From positions 1,453,677-1,517,676 of the forward strand of contig JAVHNS010000013.1 in the NCBI GenBank assembly GCA_036872755.1: a stretch of DNA of 64,000 nt. Reading direction: 5' to 3'. The notes under the pieces were generated by a model. It was not told where the DNA came from. It searched no databases and saw nothing but the letters and a program-made list of their open reading frames with translations. Shown one piece after another: positions 1-11,474 of the stretch. This DNA is from Orbilia blumenaviensis (Eukaryota; Ascomycota; Orbiliomycetes; Orbiliales; Orbiliaceae). The translations under genes and the position numbers were made by a program. The stretch's first letter is position 1. Every line of letters begins with the position of its first letter.

Positions 1-729
1 GAAAGAAAAGTTGATATGAACCGACTGTGTCTCCCCCCCCCTTTTTTTTTTCTTGTGATTAGTTCCTGCATTTTCGTATCTTGTTACCTCTTTTCTCTCT
101 CTTTCTTGTCGGCTTCTTCTTCTTCTTCTTTCTTTTTATATTGCAGTATACCTTTTCCAGCTTTGTATTTTTTCTTCTCCTTTTCTTTGGTGTCCCACTC
201 TCACGAGATCTTTTTTGCCCTTTCCTGGCTCAAAATCATCCTTCCACCTCCTTTGTAAATAATACGTTGGGAATGAAATGAGATATTGGCATCTTTCAGA
301 CTGTTATCGTCATGCATTCTGGTCAAAGCTATTGACGGGGAATTCGAAATGGCCAGTGCGGTGCCTGCAGCCCGAGCGGCCGGTGATTGGCCAATTGACG
401 GAAAGGACAGAGTTAAAGAGGAAAGGTGCCGTCGCTGGAAATGGCCCTTTCACATGTTTTCCCAATCTCCCTTGTGTTGCCCAACAATCCCTTTCCTTCC
501 GCCGAACCAAAAGGATGACGCGCCGTCGAGTGGAATGATCCCTCCACTACTTTCTTTTGCCCTTCTATACCAGCATATATTAGGTCTTGATATCTTGGAT
601 GGATGATGTGTTCGTAGAACCAGCAACCTTCGTTCTTCGGCCAGCAGCCCCCTCTGCCCGATTCTACACACCTTGCATAGCAGAGGACTCGAAAACTACC
701 CTGGCCTGTTTGATGATGATGCAGGAGCG
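1..729. other. Left flank, no gene recognised
   Basis: The first 250 bases are pyrimidine-rich (runs of C, T and TTC) and give only low-complexity open frames on the plus strand. The rest is mixed sequence with short frames that match no family I recognise. It lies upstream of the patatin-type gene and probably contains its promoter and 5' untranslated region. Confidence 0.5.
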
Positions 730-2762
730 ATGACGTCGGTGTGTTTTTTGTTTCCTTTTACTTTTTTTCTGTTTTAAGCCGAATCCCCAATGTAATCGAC
801 TAATGCTCAGATTTTGGCATATTTATAGATTTTTATCATCACAATCGTTAACTTTTATCGGCTCGTACTCGGGTTTATCCTAGCTGTGTTTACGGTACGT
901 CATCATTCTTACCAATTCTAAATTACTCTACACTTTTATTAAAGAGTCCAGAGAGGCTAATTTAGATGTGAGAATAGAGGATACGGTCACTTGCGAGTCG
1001 TTCGCCGCATTACAGAACTCTTGAAGAGTTAAATGGACTTCTAGCTACGGCTACTACTTTTGAAGAATGGCAAGAAGCGGCCGAAAGGCTGGATGTACTG
1101 TTGGGGAAGGATATCTGGTATGTTGGGAATGGTTATATCCTCTCTTGTTTTTTTTTTTTTGAGATAGAAGCAAGGGGCTGATATTTTTATGGTGTTGGTA
1201 AACAGGCGAAGGGACCCGATTAGTAAGCCGTACGATTATAAAATGATCCAAGAACGGTTGGAGGCTCTGGAAAGGGCGAGGGGTGAGGGTGATGTACCGG
1301 GGATGGTGAATCTCCTGCGGTCAGGTTAGCACCCTTATGTCTGATATCGGAGTAGATGATGCTGATAGTGGGGCTAGGGATGTTAAGAAACCTGGGGAAT
1401 ATATGCCATGGGAATCTATACAGCCAGTCTTATGCGGGGTATGTTAATTCATTGAAGGGGATGTGTCGTATCATTAACGACTATGAAGCTAATACCTGAT
1501 ATTCTTTTTTTTTTTTTTTTTTAAATAGAACAAAGCTGTTGATTGAGGAGTATATCCGCACAGTCATGGCTTCTCTTCACTATATTGCAGAACTGCCGCC
1601 CTCACCGATCCTTTCGCCCCAGACGAAGTTGAATATTCTGCATGATACGCGGTCTTCGTTCGGTCGAACATCACTGATCCTGCAGGGAGGTGCTATCTTC
1701 GGATTGTATCACATTGGAGTTGTTAAAGCTCTGCTACTTCGGAATCTGCTACCGAGGATTATCACTGGCACTGGAGTCGGGGCACTAATCGCTGCACTAG
1801 TATGTATCCATACTGATGCAGAGCTCCCAGGATTTCTTTGCGGCGAGGGGATTGATTTGTCTGCTTTCGCTGGGAAGGAGAAAGGCGGTGTTAAAAGAAA
1901 ACTCTTTAGGATACTAAGAACTGGGTATCTCCTCGATATCGGAGTTATTGAAAGATGTGTTAGAGCCAATGTGGGGGATTTGACTTTCGAGGAAGCCTAC
2001 CAGCGGACGAAACGGGTTTTGAACATCACACTGGCCGAACAGAAGGGTGCAGATGGAGCGAAGATTCCAGGCTTGCTCAATCATATCACCACACCTAATG
2101 TACTAATTTACACAGCGGCTTGCGCGTCAAATGCAACAGGTGGACTGTATAAAGCGGTTGAATTGCTGTGTAAAGACCACAATGGGGTTGTGGTGCCTTA
2201 CACAAGCACGCTCCCTCAGCGACAGGGTTCACCTGCAGCTGGGAATACGGGTTCCTCGGCTGGAAAGGCCAAACTGTCGAGTAGAAGACATGGAGATCCG
2301 AGAGGTTCGCCGCACGCACGAGTCGCTGAACTGTTCAACGTCAACCATTTTATTGTCAGCCAGGCTAGGCCGTATATCGCGCCGTTTATATCGCCTGCAC
2401 ACACGCATTCAACAAGCTCAGGGTTCTATAAATTATTGGGGTTGGAGATCAGACATAGACTGCAGCAGATTGACACGCTAGGCCTGCTACCGGTCGGTAT
2501 CAGAAAGTTTTTGATCGATGAAGTCGTACCGGGAAGCACGCTTACTGTGGTGCCTGATCTTGATTACATGGATTTTGAGATGCTGGTGGAGAATCCCTCC
2601 CAAGAGAGGGTAGGCTACTGGATCATGAAGGGGGAGAGAAGCGTCTGGCCTGTTTGTGGGGAAGTGGAAGTTAGATGTGGGGTGGAATTTTGCTTGGAGA
2701 GGTTGTGGGAGGACGTTCGAAGCCGGCAGCTAGGAGTTAGTCGACGGAGGGACGGACGGTAG
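730..2762 (+). CDS. Tgl3/4/5-type patatin domain protein, probable pseudoenzyme
   Basis: The model joins exons 978-1117, 1206-1324, 1378-1438 and 1529-2762; every junction has GT..AG ends and matching phase. The N-terminal part reads TFEEWQEAAERLD, then PYDYKMIQERLEALERAR, then NLYSQSY and KLLIEEYI, the usual lead-in (DUF3336) of fungal triacylglycerol lipases. The patatin core follows: GGAIFGLYHIGVVKAL (oxyanion loop), then ELFNVNHFIVSQARPY, and a C-terminal GERSVWP motif, all family hallmarks. The nucleophile elbow, normally GxSxG, reads GTGVG, and the catalytic DG motif ahead of ELFNVNHF reads HG, so both dyad residues appear lost. A further upstream exon (829-894, hydrophobic, preceded by a TATAG acceptor and followed by GTACGT) and a tiny start exon (ATG at 730, donor at 739) fit in phase but are tentative. 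Homologues hydrolyse triacylglycerol on lipid droplets; this copy probably cannot. Family assignment is firm, the 5' end is not. Confidence 0.8.
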
Positions 2763-3161
2763 TCTGCATACATCCATCCATCAAATTGATAGTTAGTATC
2801 TACCGTCATCGTCATATACTTATTTCTACGCGTGCATTTACACCGGAGTTTTTTGCAGGGCCATTTTGACTTTAGAATTATGGACAAGATGATGTTCGAG
2901 TGGTATTTTTAGAAGGCTTAAAATTGGGCACCCACGTTTTTTAAACGTCGACTATAGATCGCCGACGGATCTGACAATGAACGCTCGCGAAATAGGACGA
3001 TATACATAGTTCATCATTTCATTTTCATCACTCGGACAGGCTGAGTGGTTTAATACTTTTGAAGATGTGACCGATTCGTAAATTTCCCACAAACGTTTAC
3101 ATTCACACTGTAAAGGAATCGATATCGATATCACCTTCATTCCAAAAGAAAGGAAAGCAAG
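2763..3161. other. Intergenic, tandem genes
   Basis: Spacer of about 400 bases between the patatin gene and the next plus-strand gene. It holds the 3' end of the first and the promoter of the second. No further gene is seen. Confidence 0.5.
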
Positions 3162-4300
3162 ATGCTGCCAACGAAGAAAGTATATTCGGGTGTAGACGTC
3201 GGAGAGCGCGAGCCTCTACTGCCCATTTACCGGTCTGAAGAATCATTTGAACCTCTCGAACTTGAAATTCATGGTGAAATTCAGAATTACTACTACGGCA
3301 GCCCGTACGATCGCGATGCGTCAAGATGGAACTGGAAGAAATATTTCCTACCATTGGTTTATACTGTTACTCTCAGTACTGCTACGTTATTGCACCGGCA
3401 CATTCTTACTGAGAGCCGGATGCCGTACTTTCTAATGGCGGTATATAATACTACCGCCACTGCCGTTTCGCTCAGTTGTATTGGTTATAATTCATACAGA
3501 GAGACAAGCGTCCAGAGAGAGATGACAGTAAGCGATGACGAAACTTTCATTGAGAGAAAAGACAGAGCAACAAACCACTGGAAGCCGTTCGCATTTATAT
3601 TCCTCTACATGGCCTCTGAGGAAGGATTTTGGTTTTCACTAAACTCCATGGATATGGTGAGGAGAGGGTTGGTGTACTTAACATACCCCATGTTCGTGGC
3701 GATTTTTACCTGGGAGTGGGTCTTCTCGGGGAGGCGGGACAGGGTTCTTAAAGGGGTCAATAGGGAAGAAGTTAATAGGTTGAAGATTACAGCTGCGGCG
3801 GGCTTGTTAGGGATCTGTTGGAGTTACATGACGAGTGTTGAGTGGTGGGTCTGTGTGGTTGCCGTCGCTGGGGCTGGGTTTAAGGTATCCCCCTCGCTAC
3901 CCCCCCTCCCTTCCGTGTTTTCGTTTTTTTTTTTTTTTTGAAGATATATATAAAATCGATACTGATACATGAGATGAATATATAGAATGTCGTTACAAGG
4001 GATATATTCATGACCAGTCAGCATCATGCATCTGAGTTAGTCATGTTGGCATCCAGTGCACTATCATTCAGGGCGCTCATGTCCTGCTATGGCTCTCCTG
4101 AGTATTCACTCGTCTGGCCTCAATTGAGAGAGGTTTCGTGGCTTCTTGCTGGGAAGGTTCTGGGAGTTGGGGTCTGCTATGGAATTTCACAGTTGGTTTT
4201 GGTGGAGATCCTGAGGATTTGGGAACCCGTGAGGGGAAGTTGGACGGCGATGGGGCCGGCGGTAGTGGCTGTTTTAAGTGGTCTCGCCTTAGATATTTAA
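3162..4300 (+). CDS. Multi-pass membrane protein, possibly DMT/TPT transporter-like
   Basis: Two exons, 3162-3884 and 3986-4300, joined in phase 0 across a 101-bp intron (GTATCC donor, TATAG acceptor), give 345 residues. The first 55 or so residues are polar and cytosolic-looking. After that come roughly eight or more hydrophobic segments, for example near residues 60-78, 90-107, 140-160, 170-190 and 215-240, and two in the last 60 residues. The stretch just after the splice junction (FKNVVTRDIF) resembles the second half of triose-phosphate or nucleotide-sugar transporters of the drug/metabolite transporter superfamily, but the likeness is weak and I do not claim a substrate. The open frame continues past the donor into low-complexity sequence, which supports the intron. 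Confidence 0.65.
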
Positions 4301-4594
4301 TTTGACCTATACGTAGGTACCTAGGTAGATAGTCTCGTGTATTTAATATATCCATGCTTTTAGATGTGCACAGGCACGGATTTTATGCTGCTGTATATAG
4401 TAGATCGAAGGAAGTCGAGGTTTTAACCCATCAGAAATCATTATTTCTTATTCAAGATGCATGTAAGGAGAATGTGAGATGTGATATTCATTCCGATATA
4501 AAACACCAGAACGCCCGGTATAATGCTAAAAGTACAAATCCGTGGGTACGAAGGAGACAAGTAGTAGAAAGGAAAAGAAGAAGAAAACAGATGA
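4301..4594. other. Convergent intergenic spacer
   Basis: Sequence between the membrane protein gene and the convergent SDR gene. A short plus-strand open frame (4354-4605) overlaps the SDR stop codon and has no recognisable product. Confidence 0.45.
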
Positions 4595-5583
4595 TTATAT
4601 CTTAGCCTGTAGCTTGCTGAAGTCTTTCATACCCCTGCCGTTTCTGAAGTAGCCAAGCATTTCATCTCCCAGCCATGCCTTTCTGCTCGTAGCAAGTCCT
4701 TCTTCAATGTCGATTAGCTTGTCTGCTTGACATAAGATACCTTTGCCGTTGCTCTTTTGGCCTTGAGATAACAGCCATGCAGTAGCTGTGGAGATCGTCT
4801 CGACTTTGTTCAATGGAACACCGAAGTTTGTCATCTTGCTGACTTCGGAATCCAGAGTGCGAGTGCCGTCCTTGGTGAGCAATGGAGTGACAGTGATTGC
4901 TGGGGCGACGACGGAGATGGCAATATTTAGCCGCGACACGTCATTTTTGAGAGACCTCATGAGGCCGACGACACCTGATATTGGCATTGTATGTTAATAT
5001 ATGATTGATATTCAATTTAGTATCATATCAACCTACCGAATTTGGCGGCGCTGTACAATGGAAGCCCCTTGGAAGCTAGATAACCAGCTAAACTGGCAGT
5101 GCAAACGATAGTGCCGTTGCCTTTGCCGCCATCATTCTTTCTCATGTGGTGGATGGCCAATTTGATGGTGTCGGCTGTGGCTCTGATGTCGATATCAAGA
5201 ACCTTATGGTCAATTTCCCTAAGTTCTCCATCCTGGTCTAGGTCGTCTGTGAAGAAAACGTCGGAATTCTCGCCAATCCCGGCATTTACAAATACACCTG
5301 CTAATTCACCATGGTGCTTTACAGCTTGAGAAAACGCGGCTCGTTGGTATTTCCAATCCCTGATGTCGCCGGTGATGACCAAGACTGACTTGTGGTTATG
5401 AAGAGGCGAGGTTGTGGGAGGGGCATTGATGTCGAGGATTGTGAGCTTGGCAGAGAAAGTGAGTAGAAGCTCGGCGGTTGAAAGACCGATCCCTGATGAG
5501 CCACCGGTAATGAGGATGTGCTTATTCGTGAAGGAATCCGGGGAGATTGAGGAAGGTGTCAAGGTGAATGTTTGTGGAGGCAT
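4595..5583 (-). CDS. Short-chain dehydrogenase/reductase (classical SDR)
   Basis: Exons 5583-5037 and 4974-4595 flank a 62-bp intron (GTAGGT donor, CAG acceptor) and encode 308 residues. The Rossmann cofactor motif TGGSSGIG lies at residues 26-33. NAG follows near residue 103, and the catalytic triad is Ser164, Tyr177 and Lys181 (YSAAK). The intron falls straight after YSAAKF, and the next exon continues GVVGLMRSL as expected. The C-terminus (WLGDEMLGYF) is like that of fungal 15-hydroxyprostaglandin-dehydrogenase-like SDRs. The product should be a soluble NAD(P)-dependent oxidoreductase; the substrate cannot be told. The start is the first methionine, 25 residues before the glycine motif, which is normal spacing. 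It stands alone, with no biosynthetic genes next to it. Confidence 0.9.
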
Positions 5584-7026
5584 CTTGAGCGATATATTTT
5601 GATATCGGTATATGAAGTGGCCTGGTTGCAGCTGCAGTATTTTTCGGTAATGCCCAAGGGGTTGATTGCTCTTTAATTGTATCTCTTGATATGGTTGTTT
5701 GTCTTTTTATCTCAGCCACAGAGGCACTTGAAGGCAACTGTTTCGGGTTCCTGTGAGACCTGAGGTTGGGACCGGGCTGTAGAATTGAATGTTCTGGATG
5801 GACGAAGAGCGTGCATGGACGACGCGATGAAGCAATACAGGCCAGGACCGGATATATTATCAAGGCGGGAGATCAGTGAAATATATCCTCGCCATGACCG
5901 TGGTCAGGATAGCCGGCATTCTTTCACAAACTCGGTTCTTTCGTAACCTTCCTCAGAAGTTACCGCGGTTAAGCTCAGGTTCAGAACAGGAGAAGATCGA
6001 AGGAAAAGAGTCCGGGGTGACGCTAACGTAACTAACCTTCCTTGCATTCCACAGAAGAGATCCCGCCTTTTTAGTGCCGTTGCTGGTTTGCATTCGGCGA
6101 CGCCGATGGGCCTTCCTTTGAGGGGGTTTCGTATTCAGTGTTTAAGAGCCCAGGTATGTTGATAGACTAAGGAAACATGCATATGTTGCATGGTCGTTCA
6201 TCCGATTCAAGGCCAAGGGAGGGACAAGAAGCCAGAAGTGGAGCCTTTTGCAGCCAACCAAAACCTCATGCAGTTGGCATCGGCTAACCACAACTTTCAT
6301 GCATTCATTTTTCAACCGAAGGAGCTCGAGCCCTCAACGCGGTGGGAAACATCGACACGACTTGGGAAGCATACGAGGAAGCTATATTACTTGCTTACCC
6401 GAGGACGTCTTGATCCCAGGGCCCTAGCACGAGGGTTTGCTCTTCTGTCCTTTCTATCGCGCTTTCGGGACCGCCGAAACCATATTTCGAATATTTCTAA
6501 TCCGAGACTCGGCTGTCCAATCATCGGCCGTGATATCTATTTGCCATCTAGAGAGCTAGTCCAGCTGCTGATTTGGGGTTTAAAGAGCCGCAACTTTCGG
6601 CCGCACAGTCGAGTTTTGGGGGGAGTTCCAGCTGTATTGGGTGTGAGCAATGCGAAACCTTTCATTTAGTTTTATTTCGACCCTAGTTTGGATGGTGGCA
6701 AGTGGTTTTGATATCACTTCTGTGAGACCTCATGATCAATGCTATTAATTGGATGCTATGGCCCTGCTGCGGATTTTCTGTTACGCAGTTCTGCTAGACT
6801 GGCCTGAGATTATATATTATATCCTTCTAAATCCAATCCGAAACTATCGCTTACTCCGATGACTGTTACTCCCCCGATACGACTATATACACTAATATAC
6901 TAATTGCGGACAGAAATTAACATAATTAACCAAAATGGTCATAATATAGTCCGAGAAATCGAATCGCCTTCAAAAATCGGACCAACTACCCAAATTACCC
7001 CCTCTCTCTCCTTTTCTCAAATTTAT
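5584..7026. other. Intergenic with one unsupported open frame
   Basis: About 1.4 kb upstream of the SDR gene and downstream of the minus-strand surface protein gene. A plus-strand open frame of 159 codons (6190-6669) has no domain, signal peptide or family likeness that I can see, so I do not call it a gene. The stretch 6870-6950 is AT-rich. Confidence 0.4.
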
Positions 7027-8066
7027 TTATTGCGCTCCAATATAACCGGGAGGCTTCACCGATTGCGCCGACAGTTCTAATGCATCGATACCCATCACAG
7101 GCTGGTCATACCCACTACTTAGCTCGCTGCTGTATGATCTGCTTTGCATTTCCAATGGAGGGCGCAAGCTCCCGCCGGCACCACCATCACCGTATGACTG
7201 TTGATGGTATTCTGGCGCAAATGGCGCCGGTGGTACGATTGGTTGGGCGCGCGGCAGCCGTTTACGCTTAGACCTTTCAATCCACCATAATGCTGCGAAT
7301 GCTATTGCTAATATCGTGGGGATAGCGATACCGACACCCATCCCCACCGCGGCACCCGTCGAGATGGCAGTAGCGATGGCTTTAGGCACCGCTGTGGCGC
7401 TTGGTTCAGATGATGTTGTTGTAGCTGAGTCGGTGCTTGTGGTTTCGGCAGAAGTTGTGGTTGGGAGTACGGCCGTTGTGAGACCTGAGGCCACATATGT
7501 TATTGTGCCTGGGTTCAGATAGAATTGGGTCCTGTTCTCGTTCTGGCAGCAAGGTACTGACCCGCCATCGGCGCAGCACCAGAAGTTTGTCGCATCATTG
7601 CAAGGCAGGATGTTCATCCCAGATCCTGAGAAGCCTGTTTCACGTTGGTTGGTATTAGTCAGCCAGTTAGTCAGTAGACTACCGTCTGGGAAGGTGTTCT
7701 ATACGCACTTGTGCATCGTTCGCTTGGGCAACTTGGGTCCTCCCAGGTCGGATCTGTGCATGATCCTCTATAGATGTACCCAATATGATTGTAACAGAGG
7801 TTACTACTCAAGCAGGCGACGTTATCGTCGACAGAGCAACAGGAGCTATGGATCTTGTTGTTGGTTTCGGCCTCCGGATTGCATGCCATATCATTATTAG
7901 CGCGGGAGCCGTCTGGAATAGGAATTCGTGTTAGTGCCGGGTTGGATGAAGTCTTAAGACAGGTTCGGAAACCATACTTGGATAATAACAAGCCCGCCGT
8001 CGCTGTGCACCGATGAGATGCGGAAGACTGGTAAGACCCAGGATGATCGGTATCGAGAGCCGCATT
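7027..8066 (-). CDS. Secreted Cys-rich single-pass surface protein (frame break in signal peptide)
   Basis: Exons 7912-7709 and 7634-7027 join in phase, with the first exon near 8066-7978. The ectodomain is cysteine-rich: NGS, then ACNPEAE, SCCS, CLSSNLCY, IYRGSCTDPTW and SCPSERC, followed in exon 3 by LPCN and NFWCC. This pattern belongs to a common family of fungal surface proteins of unknown function. A Ser/Thr-rich stalk follows, then one membrane helix (GVGIAIPTILAIAFAALWW), a basic stop-transfer and a proline/tyrosine-containing cytosolic tail of about 70 residues. In the first exon the family motif CYYP is in the correct phase to splice to exon 2, but the only ATG (8066) is in another frame; see the finding on the frame break. 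The topology suggests a wall or plasma-membrane sensor-like protein; this is inference. Confidence 0.75.
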
Positions 8067-11000
8067 CTTGGGAGTGAAAATGGAAGTTAAATCTGATCGA
8101 ATCCGTCAATTCGAGATTCCAAGACACCTTTGTCGGTACCCGCGCGCGCCCGCGTAACAGCCAGTATTATGTCAACTCGAACAAATAAAATGCTAGTGGG
8201 TAAGTATTCCTCGCGAGAGTAAGTTTTAGAAAAGTATCTGAGGACGTAGGCTGAATATATCCCAGAGAAAAATCAGACTGGTCCCGTGGTTGGCAATTGG
8301 GGCTAAACAAAGGGGGAAGTGGGGAGGAATCCCATCATTGGAAAGACGGGCATCTTTGCTTTGTTCGAAGGCGGAAGGCTCGAGCTATAGCGCTAGACAA
8401 TGGAAGTCTATTTCGGTACATTACACACACACATGTGCGTGTTCACCCCCAATCTAATTTCGGCTTTCGAGCTAACGCATCTACATATATATCTAATAAG
8501 GAGTTGCGCGGATTTGCTAAAAGAGCCCCCCCCCCCAGGGCTTAAGTTTGAATGTGTGGACGCTGAGGCGTGAAGGGCACATTTCTGGACATCCGAATCC
8601 CGAAACCTGTCAGCAATACATCCCGTTTCGGTTGGCTTTTTTTTTCGCAAACCCCTGCAGGCCAGCTCTGCAGCCTTCGGTAAACGTTGCAACCAGCTTT
8701 AGGTGGTTTACGCCTCCAGCCCCCAAGGTATACACCACTTCTCAAGTCGTAACTATTGTTAGTAATTAGTATTTTGAGAGTCATTGCATGAGTATACCGT
8801 GACATATCACGGGAAGTCTCCCCTTTTAAACTCTCTCCTCCTCTTTCCTTCTGTAGCTTTTGGGATTTTTATGGTTGGAGTGGTCGTATTTTATTAGATA
8901 AGGCTGATACACTGGTGGGGACTTGGTTAATCATCTTTTCGTCCAGTGCGAATATACGACCGCTTAAAGTCTTAGTCCAGCCTTGGGCCCACGGGAAAAT
9001 CTGTGCCTTTCCACGCTTTGTGCACAGGGAATTTCACACAAGTGACTCGCACGTACGTGCGATTCAGAGTGCAAATTGCAAGACGCATCTTTGAATCACA
9101 CGAACAGGAAGGCCCCTTATATAGCTCGGCCAACACTAATGAAATACTCGACCTTCTTGGACCCAAGAAGTGGGCTACAGGGTGATCTATAAATTTATAA
9201 GTATCACATCTGATTTTTATAACGAGGTCTATTTTTTATTCCCCGCCCGGAAGACTCATAACTCCTAGTCGCTCTTGGAATTTAGCCACACTCAACTTCG
9301 GTTACTCCGGGATGCATGCATTGGTCCATGGAAGGATGGTACAATACGATCATGGTATTAATCTCTATTGAGGAGTTTGCATGGCGCCATACTATGATCT
9401 AATCTACATATACACTTTTTCTCTTGTATGCGTATGTCTTCGGAAATACTACTGGCCGCGACCCACGGCTGGCTAATGTTCAGCATCCCCGATTTCGATA
9501 TCTTTCGCCGGCTTCTACATATATATGTTTATATTGACCTGGCGTTGGTAATTGAACCCTTTCCAGGCTTTTCTTCCAGGCTTCCCCTCCAAACAACTTT
9601 CCAATGTACTAGAAAACGGGCCTCCTGCTAAAGTCGGATCCGTTAACTTCATCGTCTAGCCCCACCACTAGCACAAGGTGACTACAAATTGGTGGGCTTG
9701 GTCGTTCTCAGCCCCCAGGTTTCTGGTGCCTGAAAACCCTAGCTATCGATTGCATGTGAGTAAAATCAGGTATGCCTTTGCGGATTCGTTTTCATCTATC
9801 GAGATCTAGTTGGGTCCCGCTCGACAGATAACGTATTAACAGGAAAATATTACTGTAATAGCCTGTAATACCGTGGTACACGGGTCGGGGACATATAGAA
9901 TTCCAATGCTCCACATGTACTTCATTTTTCTATCTTATGATGTATGGATTTGTTCCTAGTACTAGTCGCTTGAGTCTTAACGAAATAAAACGTTTTTTGT
10001 GACGCTCAAATCCTTTTTTTGATGAGGCTCTCGTAAGCCGGGACCCTCCGGAGATCCCTTGGCAAACATACTATTGTGTCGTCTCTAGCGTACCTTTGGT
10101 ACAGTCTTGTCACTACTGCAATATCGATACCAGTCTTTAGAACGATCCTATGGACATAATCAGCAGCACACTATCACCTGATACGGATGTCAAAAGAGAT
10201 ATGCTTCAGAAAACACCACTATTCTTAAGATCTTACAATTAGAATTTCCATCGCTTAAACATTGTCTGCCAGCCTCATACACATGGAATCGAGTTTTAGG
10301 AGAATGATGTGCGCATGCCAGAGTCGGAACTTTCGAGTCCTGGGTATCCTGGATCTGGCCATGAGTGGATCAATCAAAATTTGTGCGCCGGTATATATAC
10401 AGTAAATGCTGGATATCTAAAACTCTATGGTCTGAAATCATGAGACACGTCTAAAACAACACAAAAAATACAACAAGTCTCACAGTGAAATCACCCAGCG
10501 AGGCTTGCAATTGCTGCTAGGTATGTCTCCATTAACAATCTGGCAAAGTAGGGAATAGTCCAGGTTCTAAACTTGACGGGCTTAGAGTGGCTTTACGCGA
10601 TTTCCCTTGTAGTATCTTAAACACTACGCTCGAACCCTGACTGGTATGGGTGTAAAGACTGTAGACTGCAGTTTAAGGTTGATGTAAGTACCATGTACCG
10701 TAGCCGTTCTGCCTTAAAAGGGTGTGATTAGGTATCTCATTCGTACTAGTCCCTAAACATGAATTTGAGGGCCTTGATTTATCTATATAACAAATTGAAC
10801 ACTCTAACCTAATGTTGCAAGGCGTACTAACAGATGTTGGATTTCACTGCCCCGCGATTGGCGGCGCGAGCTCCTAATATCTACGGAATCTCCCCGTGTA
10901 AGTTTCTATTTTGTGTATCTAAGGTCATTAAAGCCAAGGCGATTCGAAAACTCCTGGGATGGTTTAATTGATCTGCGACACCCGGATTAAGGTAGAGTCC

Positions 11001-11474
11001 GAGGTCTATACAAACCTAAGACATCCACGGCCAGAGTACGCAGCCTCCATTGGTTATGGGAGCGGGATTGCGCAGTTATTATCAACGTGGCAAAAGCAGC
11101 ACCCGCCAAAAATAAACCGTTTGATACCGAATGTTTTATTTTGGCGTTTAAAGCTGTTGTTGTTGGATTTTAACGGTGTCGACTCAAGGTTAAAATCGCT
11201 TTTGTGTGCTATTACAACACCTGCCCTGGCTGCGGCACAGTTAAAGAGCATTATAATGCATTATTATAACTTTAAGGTCTTGATTTCTGCCAGATGGTCA
11301 TAATCCACTTCGTCGACAAAACGAAGGTTAGGAAGGGACGGGTATGAAAGGATGAGCATATCTGCTTTCCTCTTTCATCGAAACATCCAATATAATAGCC
11401 TTTGATTGTGTTCACATGTGGATACATTCCTGCAGGCCATCTTTAGATATATTTAAAAAGCTCGACCACACGAT
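8067..11474. other. 3.4-kb gene-poor interval
   Basis: No open frame here has a recognisable domain. Frames of up to about 110 codons (for example 10968-11303 plus and 8542-8805 minus) look random, and the opposite strand is equally open. Simple sequence includes a GC-alternating patch near 8141-8155 and a C tract near 8527-8539. The end of the interval holds the promoter of the gene starting at 11475, with an AT-rich TATA-like stretch near 11443-11455. Confidence 0.45.

Noticed and set aside
16..281. Phe/Ser/Leu-rich frames at the left edge
   Set aside because: Low-complexity TTC/CTT tracts translate as hydrophobic strings in several frames; no support for a gene.
6190..6669. 159-codon plus-strand frame
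   Set aside because: Composition and content look random and no family is recognised; kept only as a note in the intergenic entry.
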